Source of the DNA: Coturnix japonica
Taxonomy: Eukaryota > Chordata > Aves > Galliformes > Phasianidae
Direction: 5' to 3'
Assembly (NCBI RefSeq): GCF_001577835.2
Contig: NC_029516.1
Span: 94,771,840 to 94,835,839 of the forward strand
DNA: 64,000 nt
Part shown: one piece after another, positions 44,401-54,033 of the stretch
How positions within the stretch are numbered: the first letter of the stretch is position 1
How the letters are laid out: the number at the start of each line of letters is the position of its first letter
Position numbers and translations under genes: made by a program
Notes under the pieces: model-generated
What the model was told of the DNA's origin: nothing
What the model saw: only the letters and a program-made list of their open reading frames with translations
Databases searched by the model: none

Positions 44401-47400
44401 TTTTCATGGGAGATGTGAGCTTAACCTCTTTACTCTTCCACCAGAACACATTGATATTAAACCACCCAGCATCCAGTTGCATGATTGATAGGAATTTACT
44501 TCACTGTTCAATAGGTGAATATTCAGAGAAGTCTTACTTCAATCTTAAGGATTTATTTTTTAATTATTTTTATTTTTTAAACTTCCTACCACCATTGGAT
44601 AGTGGGGATTTCACACATGCATCATTAGTGTGTGTCAGTTGCAAATAATGGACAGTTAATCCCCTTAAAAAAAATATTATCCTTGGTCTCTGCAAAAGTA
44701 AGACTTCTGATTTTTGTTTACATACAAATTGAAACCAAGGAACTCAATCAGTTTTTGTCCAAATCTTAGAAATTCTTACTTTTGCAAGCAAAACTCAAAA
44801 ATAAAGGAAAAAAAAAGGTTCTATTAATTTGCTTTGGAAGTAAGTGAAAATTCTACAAAAATATTAGGCATTGTATCCTCTAACCTACTATGAGAAATAC
44901 CTGATGGACTTATCAGTGCCAGTGTGTAAACTTGTATATTTTAAGCCAAGCAATTTTTTGCTGTGATGGAAATGATTGACTTACTTACTTGGGTCAGCGG
45001 GTGGGGCAGAAGAGAGATGATAGTTCACAGAATAACCTGTGAACTTTCACCCCTCTATATGGAAACTTGTTTCAGGGTCAAATCCTTGTAGCTGCCTTCT
45101 TGCCACGGTCAATGCCAGCCCTACTATTCACAACACTGCGGCCATCGAGGCCTAGGTACGTAAACATTTAAGGAGTTTTTAAAGTTCTTTACATCAAAAC
45201 AGATTTTTAAGATTTCTGTTTATAAGCTTTCAACAGTTAACGACTATTGTATTAATTTTGATTTGAAAGAATGTGACGACTGCTGCTGCTAAACTGTGTG
45301 GCTAAGCGCCTTTTTGCCTTTAAAAAAAGAGGAAAGAGAAACCTGTATCTGTGTCATGTGGATTTTCAGAGTAGAACTTGAATGTGCAACTGCTGTATAA
45401 TAAAACGGGGATTTTTTTTTTATATTTAAAATACGTGTAAACACTTATTTGTATGTCATTACTAAATGTGCTTGTATTTTGTTCAATAAATAGGTACACT
45501 TGGCATGATTGTTGCCAGTTAAACAGTTAAAACACTGCCTCCATTCACAAGATGAGAAGAGATGCACTGGAACCAAAGTAGTGTGTTTAGAAATGAACGG
45601 TTATTGTTTTAATAAGTACATACGTCGGAAATGGGTCACTTGCCACTTTCGGATTGTGTTAGAATTTTCTTAAGTTGTTCTTTTTTGAAGATACTGATTT
45701 GTGTATTGTGTGTCTGCGTGAATTTTGGTTTATACAGCTGTATATAAAGCTAAGGTGTATTTTTCTGAATTGAGACTGTGAAAGGTTGTTAGAAACGTTT
45801 TTGGAAGCTCCTGCTTGGTTTCTAAAAACCCAGTCCTAACTTTAGGATTTGTTTTACTTCTCTTTTTCTGGATAGGATCAGTTCTTAAGAGCAGCCCCTG
45901 TAACTGGAGGAATGGGAGCTCAGCTGATGAGAAAAATGGGCTGGAGAGAAGGAGAAGGGCTTGGAAAAAACAAAGAAGGCAGTGTCGAGCCTATTATGGT
46001 TGATTTTAAGACTGATCGAAAAGGTAAGCACTTCCTTAAGTGATTTATGATAGTATAAACTTAGGCTTCTTTTGAAGGTAGGCAAAATAACTTGAAAATA
46101 TTAAGCTTCTAGGTACAGCTTCCCTGCAAAAACAATGACTGGTTTTTCTAGGCCTGTACTGCTTTTGTAGGTCCTGTCACTGGTTAACTCTTTGAGAAGT
46201 TCATTTACTTCCCTTAACCTTCGCCTTCCTCTTGAAAAAGTATTTCTATGTGGTTCTTAAACAGGAGGTACACTTCAATTGGAAGTATAGAGAAGGCAAG
46301 GACAGGGAAATAAATGGTTCAAAAGCCATTGTGGTTGGCCTAGAGGAAGTGGCTGAAGCAGAAATGGGGCAGGGTAGAAGGTGGAATGCTTGATTGTCTT
46401 TAAACTGTGTCGACAGCTGAAGTCCTTTCATGAAGAGAATGTTGCATGGATTTTTAGCTCTTCCAAATGGTTTGTTTACTTTCCTAGAAATCTGATCTAA
46501 CTGCTTTTCTATTTCCCAGTCTGATCGTGTTACAGCTGCCTCTGCTCGATTGCAGTGAAGTTTCCTTGCTTGCTTTCATTTATTATTTCTCCTCCTTTAT
46601 ATTATTTCCTCTCCTTTATTTCCTCTCCTTTATAAAGTTCATGGCCACAGGTGGAAAACTGTTGCACTTGCCTCATCTGATTGAAGAGAATAAGCCTTTC
46701 ACTTGCAGGCAGTGAGCTGCTTCTTAACTGACAACATGATTTAGACAGGTGGCCATCTTGTCAGCATATTCCATGTGATGTCTGTATTTAGAGGAGGTGT
46801 TTATGAAAGGCTTTCCATCTGAAATGCCTACAGAGATTTTTAAAACTTCAAATAAAGTATGTGGAATTTATCATTTAATTACTCAGTCGTGCATGTTATC
46901 AAAGTAAACAAATTAACATTGACTGCAGAAATCATCCTTATGGTTTCTCTCCTCAATATTAAAAACAGTGAAAACAAAAAGTAAAAAATCCCAAATCTTT
47001 TAACATATTACATAGATCACAACTAATATGAAAGCATGAAATGCTTTGAATTATGGATTTGTGCCCACTTCAGTCAGTGCTCATAATTGAGCTTAGAAGA
47101 AAACAAAGCATAAAAGTGCAAACGTCAGGAAGTTTATTTATAGAGATGCTGGATCTCAGTACAGAGATAGTACTGCTGGGTTGATCAGACCAGTGGTTAA
47201 AATATTAAATAATTCAGTTTGAATATAAAGGTGGAACAAGAGGAATCTTAAGTTAGGAAAATACCTATAGCTTTCCAAGTTCTTAAGACCTAGTAGTATA
47301 ATACAATTTTATAAACAGAAGTGCAACAGTTTGAAAATGCAGAACACAATAATACGTACATTTCAGTTTAGCGTGAACAACGTGCAGACTTGCTTTTCAG

Positions 47401-50400
47401 CTGTTTTTCTTTGCAACCTTTTTGCTTAAAGTGGGAAAAGATACTCTGGTGACAGTGAATACCAAGAAATTATTAGAAAAGCGTTCTGACTGTTACTCAG
47501 TTGCTCTGGTCTTTGTAGGTGCTGTCTTGTGCTGGTAAGACTTCTTTCAGTGTAGTTTTATGAATATCAGTCAGAGGGAAGAAAAAGAGAATGGTCAGTT
47601 TGAATATTATTTTTTTAAACAGCCTTTATAACACAGCAGTGAATTTTTGTGATGAGGAGGGAAGAATTAGCTCTATTAATTGTATTGCTTGCATCATGTC
47701 ACATCACAGGGAAGAGGCAGTATTGTTGCACAGCCTGTGACTGTTTCATAAATTAAAACAATTTTTGTGCTACGCAGCTCTGTTACAGCTCAAGTTTCAC
47801 ATCTTAGAAAGTGTATACCAGGGTCTTCATATGGTTTCAGATAGAGATCTCCCCAGTGCTTGTGGAATTTTCAGTTGAAATTTCAAGGGTCAAACCATAA
47901 GGTGTGAGGCAGGATCAGATCTGCATTGTGCTGGGCAGTCTGTAACAGAGCTTGGTGTCTGCTTAGTAACACGGGGAGGTGGTGAGATGGAACTAAAAGA
48001 GGGCAGTCTCTGGCATGTGGTAGATTCATCTGTAATTACTGTTAACCCTCATGATGGATGAGTTTTGCTTAATTTTTATCTATTTATAATATATTATGTT
48101 TTTAATAGATGAAATGTTTTATTACTTTCACAAAAAAAATCTGAATGTGTTATGTTGATGTGGAATACTTAGAATTTATACTTGGCCCAACACTAGTAAG
48201 TGACAGCTTGCATTATGGAGAAGCAAGGGCTTCATGCGTTGTAAAGGAGTAGCTGAACAGTGACTATATATATATTCAAGGCAAGTAGGTGAAGAACTTC
48301 TTCATACACAAGTGTTCTTTAGTGTTTACATGTGTAGAAAGTCAAACCTTCTTAAGTTCAGCGTGGAGGCCTAAGGGCTCTTAAAGACTTTGGAAGAAGC
48401 CACTTGGTATACGTATGCCACTAGAAGATGGAAGTTTTTCTACAAGGTCTGTCAGTAAGTGACCAGATTATTTAAGAACAAAGCAAAGAAATAACAAACA
48501 CACAACCAAAACCAAACCCCAACTAGTTCAAAACACAAGCCAGACAGAAACCTCCATGTTTTTAGAACTTATCCCTAAAGAAAAATATTGTTTTTAGATA
48601 TGGGAACAAGCAGTTTGCTGAGGAACTATTAAGTGGGTTGTACTAAGAATCAGAAGGTCTGCCTGTGCCATGGTTTTCCATTAGACCTTCTTTTTTCTGG
48701 ACATCAGGTCACATCTGTGATCCTCTGAGAGACAGCATTGAAACAGAAACATTCTTGTGCTTTGATGTCGTCCGTTAAGTTGCTGTTGTTTCTGTTTGAA
48801 GAAGCCTGGTGCACCAGCTCTCAGCAAATAGCAGAACTAATTGGAGTCTGTTGCAGCCTTTCTGAGTATTTATCCTGAGCTTCCAGGGGTGAGATGTGGA
48901 GAATGTGATGGTGATGTGGAGGGAGGGAAAAAGCAGTATTAATGCAGATGAATGAAGCAAGAGCTTTTTGTTTGGGATGAAAATCTGGTAAGGAGAGAAA
49001 GGCTTTCTTTTCAAGTAAAACAAATAAGTGAACAAAAAAAAAAGTTGAAGGAACAGGGAAGGAACTGGAAACAAGTGCAGTATCTCCATGTCTTTGTTCA
49101 TCAAAGCAAGAAACAGAAACAAAGAGGTAAGGAACAAAGCAATACTGAAGGAATGAAGTCTTGAGAAGTTTTGAACCACCATTCACTACATATTTAGTTC
49201 AGTTACAGGTATTTAAGGTAAGGGCAAAATGAATAGAAAGAAACAGGAGTGTCTTGGTAAGTATGGTGTAGTTATTGGTATTTAGTATGTTTTTGACAGT
49301 TGTTATGCTTCATCCTTTGCTCTTGCAATAATTCAAAAACAAAAGTGTTTGGCTTCTGTGTTTCACAGTGGCTTCCACTGAAACTTGTCCTCTGGTTACT
49401 CCTCCTGGGCCCAGTTGTATGTTTTTCTGGTTCTTCATATTTCAGTGTGACTGAAATCACTGTAATTAGGCTGTGAACTTGGGCATGAAAGATAAATATT
49501 TGAATACCCCTAAATAAAGAAAGCACAGTGGAAGTGATGCTACTGTTTCATATGATAAAAGGACATGCTAGGTATGGTTTATATAGTCTAACAGAAATAC
49601 TTCACATGCCTAGTATGTTGTAGGCAAACTGTTAAGATTTTGGATCGCTTTTGGGTTACACAACACATGTTAGTACTGAGCAAGAAGATCTCTTTTATCT
49701 CTTGTTCAGTATTTCTCCAAAGGGGGGTTTGGAAAACGAGATGTTTCCTGACTTGCATAAGACTACCCAAAATCTTCTAGCTGGTTGTGTAAAATCTTAC
49801 TGGAGCACTCATAAGAATGGGTCTGTAGCATAGAGGAAGAAAAAATGTGGGATGAAAGGGAAATTTGAAAGAATTCTGAAAGGGCATTTGTATGATGTCA
49901 CCATGTTTTGTCTCCACTGATACATGTCATGCATTATGATTTCTGTATTTTCATAAGTAAGGTGAGAATCACATACACAAACTTCATGTTTTGTCTAGGG
50001 CTTGTTGCTGTGGGAGAGAAGGCACAAAAGAGATCTGGACATTACGTTGTGATGAAGGATCTTTCAGGTGAGATTTTTATCGTCTTCAAAAAAGCCCAGA
50101 AGGTTCATTGAAAATGATCGCTCCAATAGCAGCACTGAAATTTCAAATACATTTTGTCTTTAAGGCAAACATCCAGTTTCTGCATTGATGGAGATCTGTA
50201 ACAAAAGAAGATGGTCACCACCTGAGTTTGTGTTGGTGGATGATAGTGGGCCTGATCATCGCAAACACTTCATCTTTAAGGTGAGTCTGAATTCCTTTGT
50301 TTACTGTTAGCTTGTCTATTAAAATGTGATATTAAATTCATCTTTATATTTCTGTATTCCAGAGGTGGCTGGGGTATGCTGGGCAGTGTCTCAGTGCTAG

Positions 50401-50898
50401 AGTATCAGAGCCCTGTTTCTGTGAAAGCCATATCAGGTCTCTCCAGCGCATTAATCTGCAAATCCATCAAGAAACTGTGATACCGTTCCACGGCTTACTA
50501 AAATGATTAACTTGTGTGGAATCATATTCTTGCTTCTTGTTTGCAGGTGTGGTGCAAATACAATTGTAAAGATAGTGAGCAAGACTCAGTCATTTTTTAC
50601 TTCTAGGTGTCTTAGAATGTGATCTGTTTATTTTTTCTGTTGTGATATCTTGTGTTGATGATTTCCATCTGGAGGTGATTCTGGTAGTCTAGACGTGAGG
50701 CACTTCCTAACGTGTCCTTTTTCCATCCGTCTCAAACAGGTGAGAGTCAATGGAAATGAATACAGGCCTACTTTTGCCAGCCTTAATAAGAAGCATGCTA
50801 AAGCCACAGCAGCAACTGCGGCTCTCCAAGCGATGGGACTTGTACCAAAGGAAAGCATGGTCAATACCACCATGTTTAGGAGTGCCTCACACCGCTAG
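15930..50898 (+). CDS. SON: SON, nuclear-speckle splicing cofactor, complete gene
   Basis: SON is a DNA/RNA-binding SR-like protein of nuclear speckles that supports splicing of weak introns, notably in cell-cycle genes. Twelve coding exons join in phase: 15,930-16,018; 16,737-16,903; 19,220-28,872; 30,289-30,449; 32,489-32,629; 33,584-33,772; 37,898-38,008; 38,372-38,488; 45,876-46,023; 49,999-50,067; 50,165-50,280; 50,740-50,898. Order: conserved N-terminus (MATNIEQIFRSFVVNKFREI), QKIEEVLSGALDTEL, poly-lysine about residues 118-146, long degenerate repeats, RS blocks, conserved KAQLLEIAKANAAAMC, VNKPHVSDEEEE, EADSVYGEWVPVEK, G-patch (exon 9) and dsRNA-binding domain (exons 11-12). As assembled it is about 3,700 residues against 2,426 in human; the excess lies in exon 3. 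One N at 22,851 breaks the frame, an assembly fault rather than a mutation. Confidence 0.97.
16019..16736 (+). other. SON: SON intron 1
   Basis: First 200 bp still CpG-rich, then AT-rich. No other feature seen. Confidence 0.9.
16737..16903 (+). CDS. SON: SON exon 2
   Basis: Acceptor TTGGTTAG. Encodes GKVEGQPNGDT through IVQKIEEVLSGALDTELQSK, matching the conserved human IVQKIEEVLSG block. Donor GTAAAT; ends in phase 1. Confidence 0.96.
16904..19219 (+). other. SON: SON intron 2
   Basis: 2.3 kb AT-rich intron. It contains T-rich simple sequence at 17,660-17,725 and a tandem duplication at 17,953-18,132. Confidence 0.85.
17953..18132 (+). repeat. About 90 bp local tandem duplication
   Basis: 17,953-18,044 and 18,047-18,132 align over their length, sharing TGCTGTAGAA, AAGCTAACATG and the exact block TGTATTAATCTTGAAGTTGA, with scattered substitutions and small gaps. 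Not a recognised transposon. Confidence 0.9.
19220..28872 (+). CDS. SON: SON exon 3, giant repeat/RS exon
   Basis: 9,653 bp exon after acceptor TTTTTCTAG, ending at TTGG before GTAAGT. In order: DVDKTTVSNST; a lysine-rich nuclear-localisation-like tract (19,314-19,400); a long acidic Thr/Ser/Val-rich region with loose repeats (19,420-22,440); a first RS block with 24-residue repeats (about 22,500-23,900); a Ser/Glu-rich region with 30-residue repeats (about 24,400-27,880); and a terminal RS domain (about 27,930-28,850) ending SPKRLTDL, the conserved lead into exon 4. Only the ends and RS character are conserved with human, whose central repeats are of a different kind. The frame is open on both sides of the N at 22,851, but in different frames. 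Confidence 0.95.
22670..22946 (+). repeat. SON: 95 bp exact duplication flanking the N
   Basis: 22,670-22,764 and 22,852-22,946 are identical, offset 182 bp. Either both contig ends carry the same unit or the array really contains it twice. Confidence 0.9.
22740..23420 (+). repeat. SON: 72 bp (24-residue) tandem RS repeat array
   Basis: Near-identical units encoding a motif built of RSSDRYRSKSRSVEK plus a variable arginine/serine stretch. The best copies between about 23,110 and 23,330 repeat at exactly 72 bp (for example TCAGTGGAAAAGAC at 23,115 and 23,187). Copy identity is high enough to promote slippage and assembly collapse. Confidence 0.9.
22851..22851. other. SON: Single-N assembly join inside the SON RS array
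   Basis: The only N in the window. The 95 bases after it (22,852-22,946) exactly repeat 22,670-22,764. The coding frame before the N uses codon 22,849-22,851, while the frame after it needs a codon starting at 22,851, so one base cannot be the true gap size; the real number missing must leave remainder 2 modulo 3. It is an unclosed contig junction in a tandem array. Confidence 0.9.
25600..27870 (+). repeat. SON: 90 bp (30-residue) tandem repeat array in SON
   Basis: The C-terminal half, 26,970-27,870, has about ten consecutive units of 30 residues (one of 29), each starting E(R/H/C)R and containing S-(S/P)-D, E/DSRST-GEE, then ED-EPSLTA. The upstream part from about 25,600 has the same 30-residue spacing but with (V)QE-S-S-E-EY ... 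QEL-S-P-AEK units, much more diverged. The array is acidic, phospho-site rich and apparently disordered. Confidence 0.9.
28873..30288 (+). other. SON: SON intron 3
   Basis: AT-rich intron with a (TTTA)n run near 29,297-29,323 and a 36 bp T run at 29,452-29,487. Nothing gene-like. Confidence 0.85.
29452..29487. repeat. T36 homopolymer
   Basis: Uninterrupted T run; length is probably unreliable and polymorphic. Confidence 0.9.
30289..30449 (+). CDS. SON: SON exon 4
   Basis: Acceptor TCTTTCAG. Encodes DKAQLLEIAKANAAAMCAKS and GVPLPPSL, ending KELTE; almost identical to human apart from the middle. Donor GTAAGT. Confidence 0.96.
30450..32488 (+). other. SON: SON intron 4
   Basis: 2.0 kb T-rich intron, no recognisable repeat or RNA gene. 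Confidence 0.85.
32489..32629 (+). CDS. SON: SON exon 5
   Basis: Encodes KCKKIAQSTDDVIVNKPHVS followed by DEEEEERPFYNHPFKL and PKPIFFNLS, strongly conserved with human. Acceptor TTTTTCAG, donor GTGAGT. Confidence 0.96.
32630..33583 (+). other. SON: SON intron 5
   Basis: 0.95 kb AT-rich intron, nothing recognised. Confidence 0.85.
33584..33772 (+). CDS. SON: SON exon 6
   Basis: 63 codons: TPSIKPAPPPQPKNQ, then KEFPVSSGSQHRKKEADSVY and GEWVPVEKGKEDSKDD. Acceptor TTTCAAG, donor GTAAGG, phase 0 at both ends. Confidence 0.96.
33773..33880 (+). other. SON: Possible read-through tail of SON exon 6 (alternative C-terminus)
   Basis: If the exon 6 donor is not used, the frame stays open for 35 codons into the intron and ends at TAG 33,878-33,880. 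The tail is very basic (VRKGRKAYTLRKKKPL, then PVKKKKGVHR), unlike random intron. An AATAAA lies at 34,304. Shorter SON isoforms lacking the G-patch and dsRNA-binding domain are known in mammals. Usage here is inference. Confidence 0.35.
34304..34309 (+). terminator. SON: Candidate intronic poly(A) signal in SON intron 6
   Basis: AATAAA 424 bp beyond the read-through stop. Could serve a short SON transcript; no expression evidence is available. Confidence 0.3.
34398..34471 (-). mobile_element. Tiny retroposed mRNA 3' end with target-site duplication
   Basis: A 7 bp direct repeat ACATTGC (34,398-34,404 and 34,465-34,471) flanks a 60 bp insert. On the minus strand the insert reads as a truncated 3' UTR: AATAAA (34,442-34,437), 13 more bases, then A19 (34,423-34,405), ending exactly at the repeat. 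This is the layout of a poly(A)-primed retroposition. The source transcript is unknown. A 7 bp repeat can arise by chance. Confidence 0.55.
37898..38008 (+). CDS. SON: SON exon 7
   Basis: 37 codons: GVDITAAMNDRAIAQKRLNE, then TFDLEAMCMLNRAQEQ; matches human VDISTAMSERALAQKRL. Acceptor TTCCTAG, donor GTATGT. Confidence 0.96.
38009..38371 (+). other. SON: SON intron 7
   Basis: 363 bp, nothing recognised. Confidence 0.9.
38372..38488 (+). CDS. SON: SON exon 8
   Basis: 39 codons: IDAWAQSNSIPGQFTGSTGA, then QILSSDELTNSGPQAWIRK. Acceptor ATTCTAG, donor GTAGAA. Without splicing the frame runs on to about 38,629, so an intron-retained short form is conceivable. Confidence 0.96.
38489..45875 (+). 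other. SON: SON intron 8
   Basis: 7.4 kb, the longest SON intron. Contains a T22 run (40,655-40,676), a (TTTA)n run (42,081-42,106) and one CR1 tail (42,210-42,322). The short frames on both strands have no recognisable product. Confidence 0.8.
42210..42322 (-). mobile_element. CR1 LINE 3' tail, short
   Basis: Plus strand ATCACAGAATCATGAAACAG then CCTGGGTTGCAAAGGACC, ATGATCATCCAGTTTCAGCC and CCACCAGACCAGGCTGCCCA follow the CR1 tail. Minus orientation, antisense to SON. Confidence 0.9.
45876..46023 (+). CDS. SON: SON exon 9 (G-patch)
   Basis: Encodes DQFLRAAPVTGGMGAQLMRK, MGWREGEGLGKNKEGSVEP and MVDFKTDRK. The G-patch signature (hydrophobic-x-x-MGW-x-EG-x-GLG-x-x-x-EG) is intact; G-patches bind RNA or DEAH helicases. 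Acceptor TGGATAG, donor GTAAGC, ends in phase 1. Confidence 0.97.
46024..49998 (+). other. SON: SON intron 9
   Basis: 4.0 kb AT-rich intron with no identified repeat or gene; pyrimidine-rich local repeats at about 46,590-46,635. Confidence 0.8.
49999..50067 (+). CDS. SON: SON exon 10
   Basis: Encodes GLVAVGEKAQKRSGHYVVMK then DLS. 69 nt, acceptor TTGTCTAG, donor GTGAGA. Confidence 0.96.
50165..50280 (+). CDS. SON: SON exon 11 (dsRNA-binding domain, first half)
   Basis: Encodes KHPVSALMEICNKRRW, PPEFVLVDDSGPDHRKHFIF. Acceptor CTTTAAG, donor GTGAGT. Begins the double-stranded RNA-binding motif (P-x-x-x-L-x-E fold start). Confidence 0.96.
50281..50739 (+). other. SON: SON intron 11
   Basis: 459 bp, nothing recognised. 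Intron 10 (50,068-50,164) is only 97 bp. Confidence 0.9.
50740..50898 (+). CDS. SON: SON exon 12 (dsRNA-binding domain end, stop)
   Basis: Encodes VRVNGNEYRPTFASLNKKHA, KATAATAALQAMGLVPKE, NTTMFRSASHR and TAG at 50,896-50,898. The KKHAKATAA helix is the typical C-terminal dsRNA-binding helix. Acceptor CTCAAACAG. Confidence 0.97.
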   Translation: MRVNGNEYRPTFASLNKKHAKATAATAALQAMGLVPKESMVNTTMFRSASHR

Positions 50899-51795
50899 AT
50901 ATTGTTTTTTATATTGACATTATTTCAGATAATTTTACTCTGCACAAAAATGGTATTTGCCCTTTCATGTTGTAAATACATTGGCAATTCCCACATTGTA
51001 AAAACTGTACAGGCACCTTCAGGTTTTTCTTTTGTACCATCAAAATGTATTTAAATCATACTTAGTTTTTGGTATGTTTATATTGTTTACATTAGTGATG
51101 TAATTATTTCTTAAATGACTAAATCAGACGACAGACTCTGGAGGCATCAGTAATCTAAACCCTTGTTTTAAAACTCATGCAATTTCTCCTCTATATGGAA
51201 TGTTAACACTTTCATACTGTTTTGTACTATGCTGCAGTTTTCCCTGGCCTCGGTAAAGCTACTCTTGCACTTTTGCCTACAGCTGGTAAAAGGCCACGCA
51301 GCTTACCTTAGTCTAGTCGAGGCTGGCGTGTACTGCTGGGCAGATACCGGGCCAGTACTGTGACCCCTGGGAGAGAGCGAGCCGTGGTAGTAGCCCTGTT
51401 GTACAGCGCTAATGCTGCCGCTTCTCTTTGAGTTTTGTTTGGGGTTTGACTCGGTGGTGCACCGCAGCTGGCCATGCAGCTCATATTCTTAGGACGTACG
51501 CGGTGAGGCAAAAGTCTTGCTTTAAAAGGGATGGCAGAAGGTCTGGCAATGGAACCAGCGAGACTTTGTGATGTAAAAGTGACTCTCCCTGCATGTTCTG
51601 AGAAGGGAGATGTGAAGGAGTTGTCTATTCCAAACAAATTAACACACTGCCTGATGTTGATTGTATGGATTTGTGGTTAATGTGAATTTTAAAGTCTAAC
51701 AAATCTACAACTGGATTGGGGGGAGGGAGGGAATAGAATGATGCTTAAATTGTTGTACCCAACTTGGTCAATAAAGCAGCACAAGTTCATAATCT
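50899..51795 (+). other. SON: SON 3' UTR
   Basis: About 0.9 kb after the stop, AT-rich at first, ending some 20 bp past AATAAA at 51,770. The cleavage position is an estimate. Confidence 0.75.
51770..51775 (+). terminator. SON: SON poly(A) signal
   Basis: AATAAA in a TGGTCAATAAAGCAGC context, the first canonical hexamer after the SON stop codon. Confidence 0.8.
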
Positions 51796-52614
51796 TAATC
51801 ACTGGTCAGTAAGCAGTAATTAAAATGTATGCCAGAAGAGCTTTCTGAAGAAACGCACAGTGTAAACGTATCGCTCCACAAGAGTAGCAACAGCCGTTAG
51901 AGCTGCAGAATCTGTACTAGGCAACTTCACCTGCTTTGGACTATTACCAAACCAACTCCTTGGGCTTGCATTTTCTGTAATGGTACTCTCTGCCTTCAAG
52001 GAGACAACCTGAATCCAGAGTCACGGCAGTTCGATAAGGGAAAGGATGTAGAAAGCTTTTTCCTTTTATTTTGTTTCCCTCTTAAATTAAGAAGTATTAG
52101 TTCTTCAGCTGAGTGCACTTTGAATTGGAAAGGGCATTGTACACCTTTTGCCAGATGTGTCTGTTTCAAGCAGACTGCTGGGATTACAGCAGTAGTTCCC
52201 TACTGCAGTAGTTCAGGTGCTTATTTCCAAAAGGTCTTTGAGGATGTTTTGTGTGTTACAGCAGCTGACCAGAGCTTTGTCGGGAACAGGAACAAATTAC
52301 AGTCTGTGTGCAGTAAGGCTGTGCTCAGGCCTAGAGTGAATGACCTTTGTGACGGCAATAGGATCTTGGAGGTGATGAATTACTAGTAGCTCTTCTTCCG
52401 CAGAGTAAATTATTTGTATGTGCTCTCTCAGCTGTTACTGAACAAGGTATCTTCCTTTGCCCTCAGTGGAAAAGTACCAGCATCTCATTTTGCATCCAGC
52501 AGAGAAATGGTACTGAAATGGTACTGCCTTTTCCACCACACACCCAGGAATTAAACCCCTTTATTAGTCTATCAGAGCACTCTAGAAGTGGCAAAGTTGT
52601 CTCTTTTGGGCTTT

Positions 52615-52616
<2 letters not shown>
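51796..52616. other. Intergenic DNA downstream of SON
   Basis: No gene, RNA or transposon recognised. Confidence 0.7.
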
Positions 52617-52701
<85 letters not shown>

Positions 52702-54002
52702 ATATCATTTCTTTCTTTTCTTATCTTTACTTTCTTTCTTTACTTTCTTCGATCTTTCTTTCTTTCTTATCTTTTGTTCTTTCTTTCTTCGTCAATTTCT
52801 TTCTTCTTTCTTTTCCTTTCTTTTTATCTTCTTTCTTTTCTTTCTTTCTTTCTTTCTTATCTTCCTTTTCTTTCTTTCTTTCTTTCCCTTGTCTTTCTCT
52901 TCTTCTTCTATCCTTTCTTTCTTCTTTCTTTCTTCTCCTTTTCTTTTCTTTCTTTCTTTCTTCTTTCTTTCTTTCCATTTCTTTTTTCTTCTTTCTTTTC
53001 TTTCTTTTCTTTGCTTTCTTTCTTTCTATTCTTTCTTTCTTTCTTTTCTTTCTTTCTTTCTTTCTTTCTTTTTTCTTTCTTTCTTATCTTTCCTTTACTT
53101 CTTGTCTTTTCTTTCTTTCTTATCTCTGTCTTTCCTTTCTTCTATTCTTATCTTACTCTTTCTTATCTTTCATTTCTTTCTTTCTTCTCTTTTCTTTCGT
53201 CTTACTCCTTTCTTTCTTTCTATCTCTTTCTTTCTTTCTTTCTTTCTTTTCTTTCTATTCACTATTCTTTCTTTCTTTCTTTCTTTTCTTGCTCTTTCTT
53301 TCTTTTCTTTCTTTCTTTCTCTTCATTTCTTTCTTTTCTTTTCTTTTCCTTTTCTTATCTATTCTGTCTTCTCTCTTTCTTTCTTTCTTTCTCTCTTTCT
53401 TTCTTCTCCTTTCTTTCTTCATCTTTCTTTCTTTTCTTATCTTATTCTTTCTTTACTTTTTCTTTCTTTCTTTTTTTCTTCTTTCTTTCCTTTCTTTCCT
53501 TTCTTCTTTCTTCTTAGCTCTATTTTTGCTTTCTTTCTTTCTTTCTTTCTTATTTTCTTTCTTTCTTTTCTTTCTTTCTTTCTTCCTTTCTTATCTTTCC
53601 TTTCTTTCATTCTTTCTTTTTCTCTTTTCTTTCTTTGCTTTTTCTTTCTTTTCTTTTTTCTTTTTTCATTTCTATTTCTTTCTTTCTTTCTTATCATTTT
53701 CTCTTTCTTTCTTTTTCTTCTTTCTTTACTTTCTTTTCTTTTCCTTTCTTTCTTCTTTCTTTCAGTTTTTCTTTCTTTCTTCTTTCTGTGTGCTTTTCAT
53801 TTCTTTCTTGTCTTCTCTTCCTTCTTTCTTTCTTTCATTTCTTTCTTTCTTTCTCTCGTTCTCCTCTTTCTTCATTTCTCTCCCTTTTACTCTTACTTTC
53901 TCTCTTTCTCTCTTTCTCTACTTTACTTCTCGTTTCTCCTTTCATCTTCATTTCTCTCACTTTCTCCCTCTCTCTCTTTCTCTCTTTCTCTCTCTCTTTC
54001 TT

Positions 54003-54033
<31 letters not shown>

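Noticed and set aside
48775-49186. Two overlapping minus-strand frames of 121-135 codons in SON intron 9
   Set aside because: Hydrophobic, low-complexity translations of pyrimidine-rich DNA; no homology recognised and no splice or start context.
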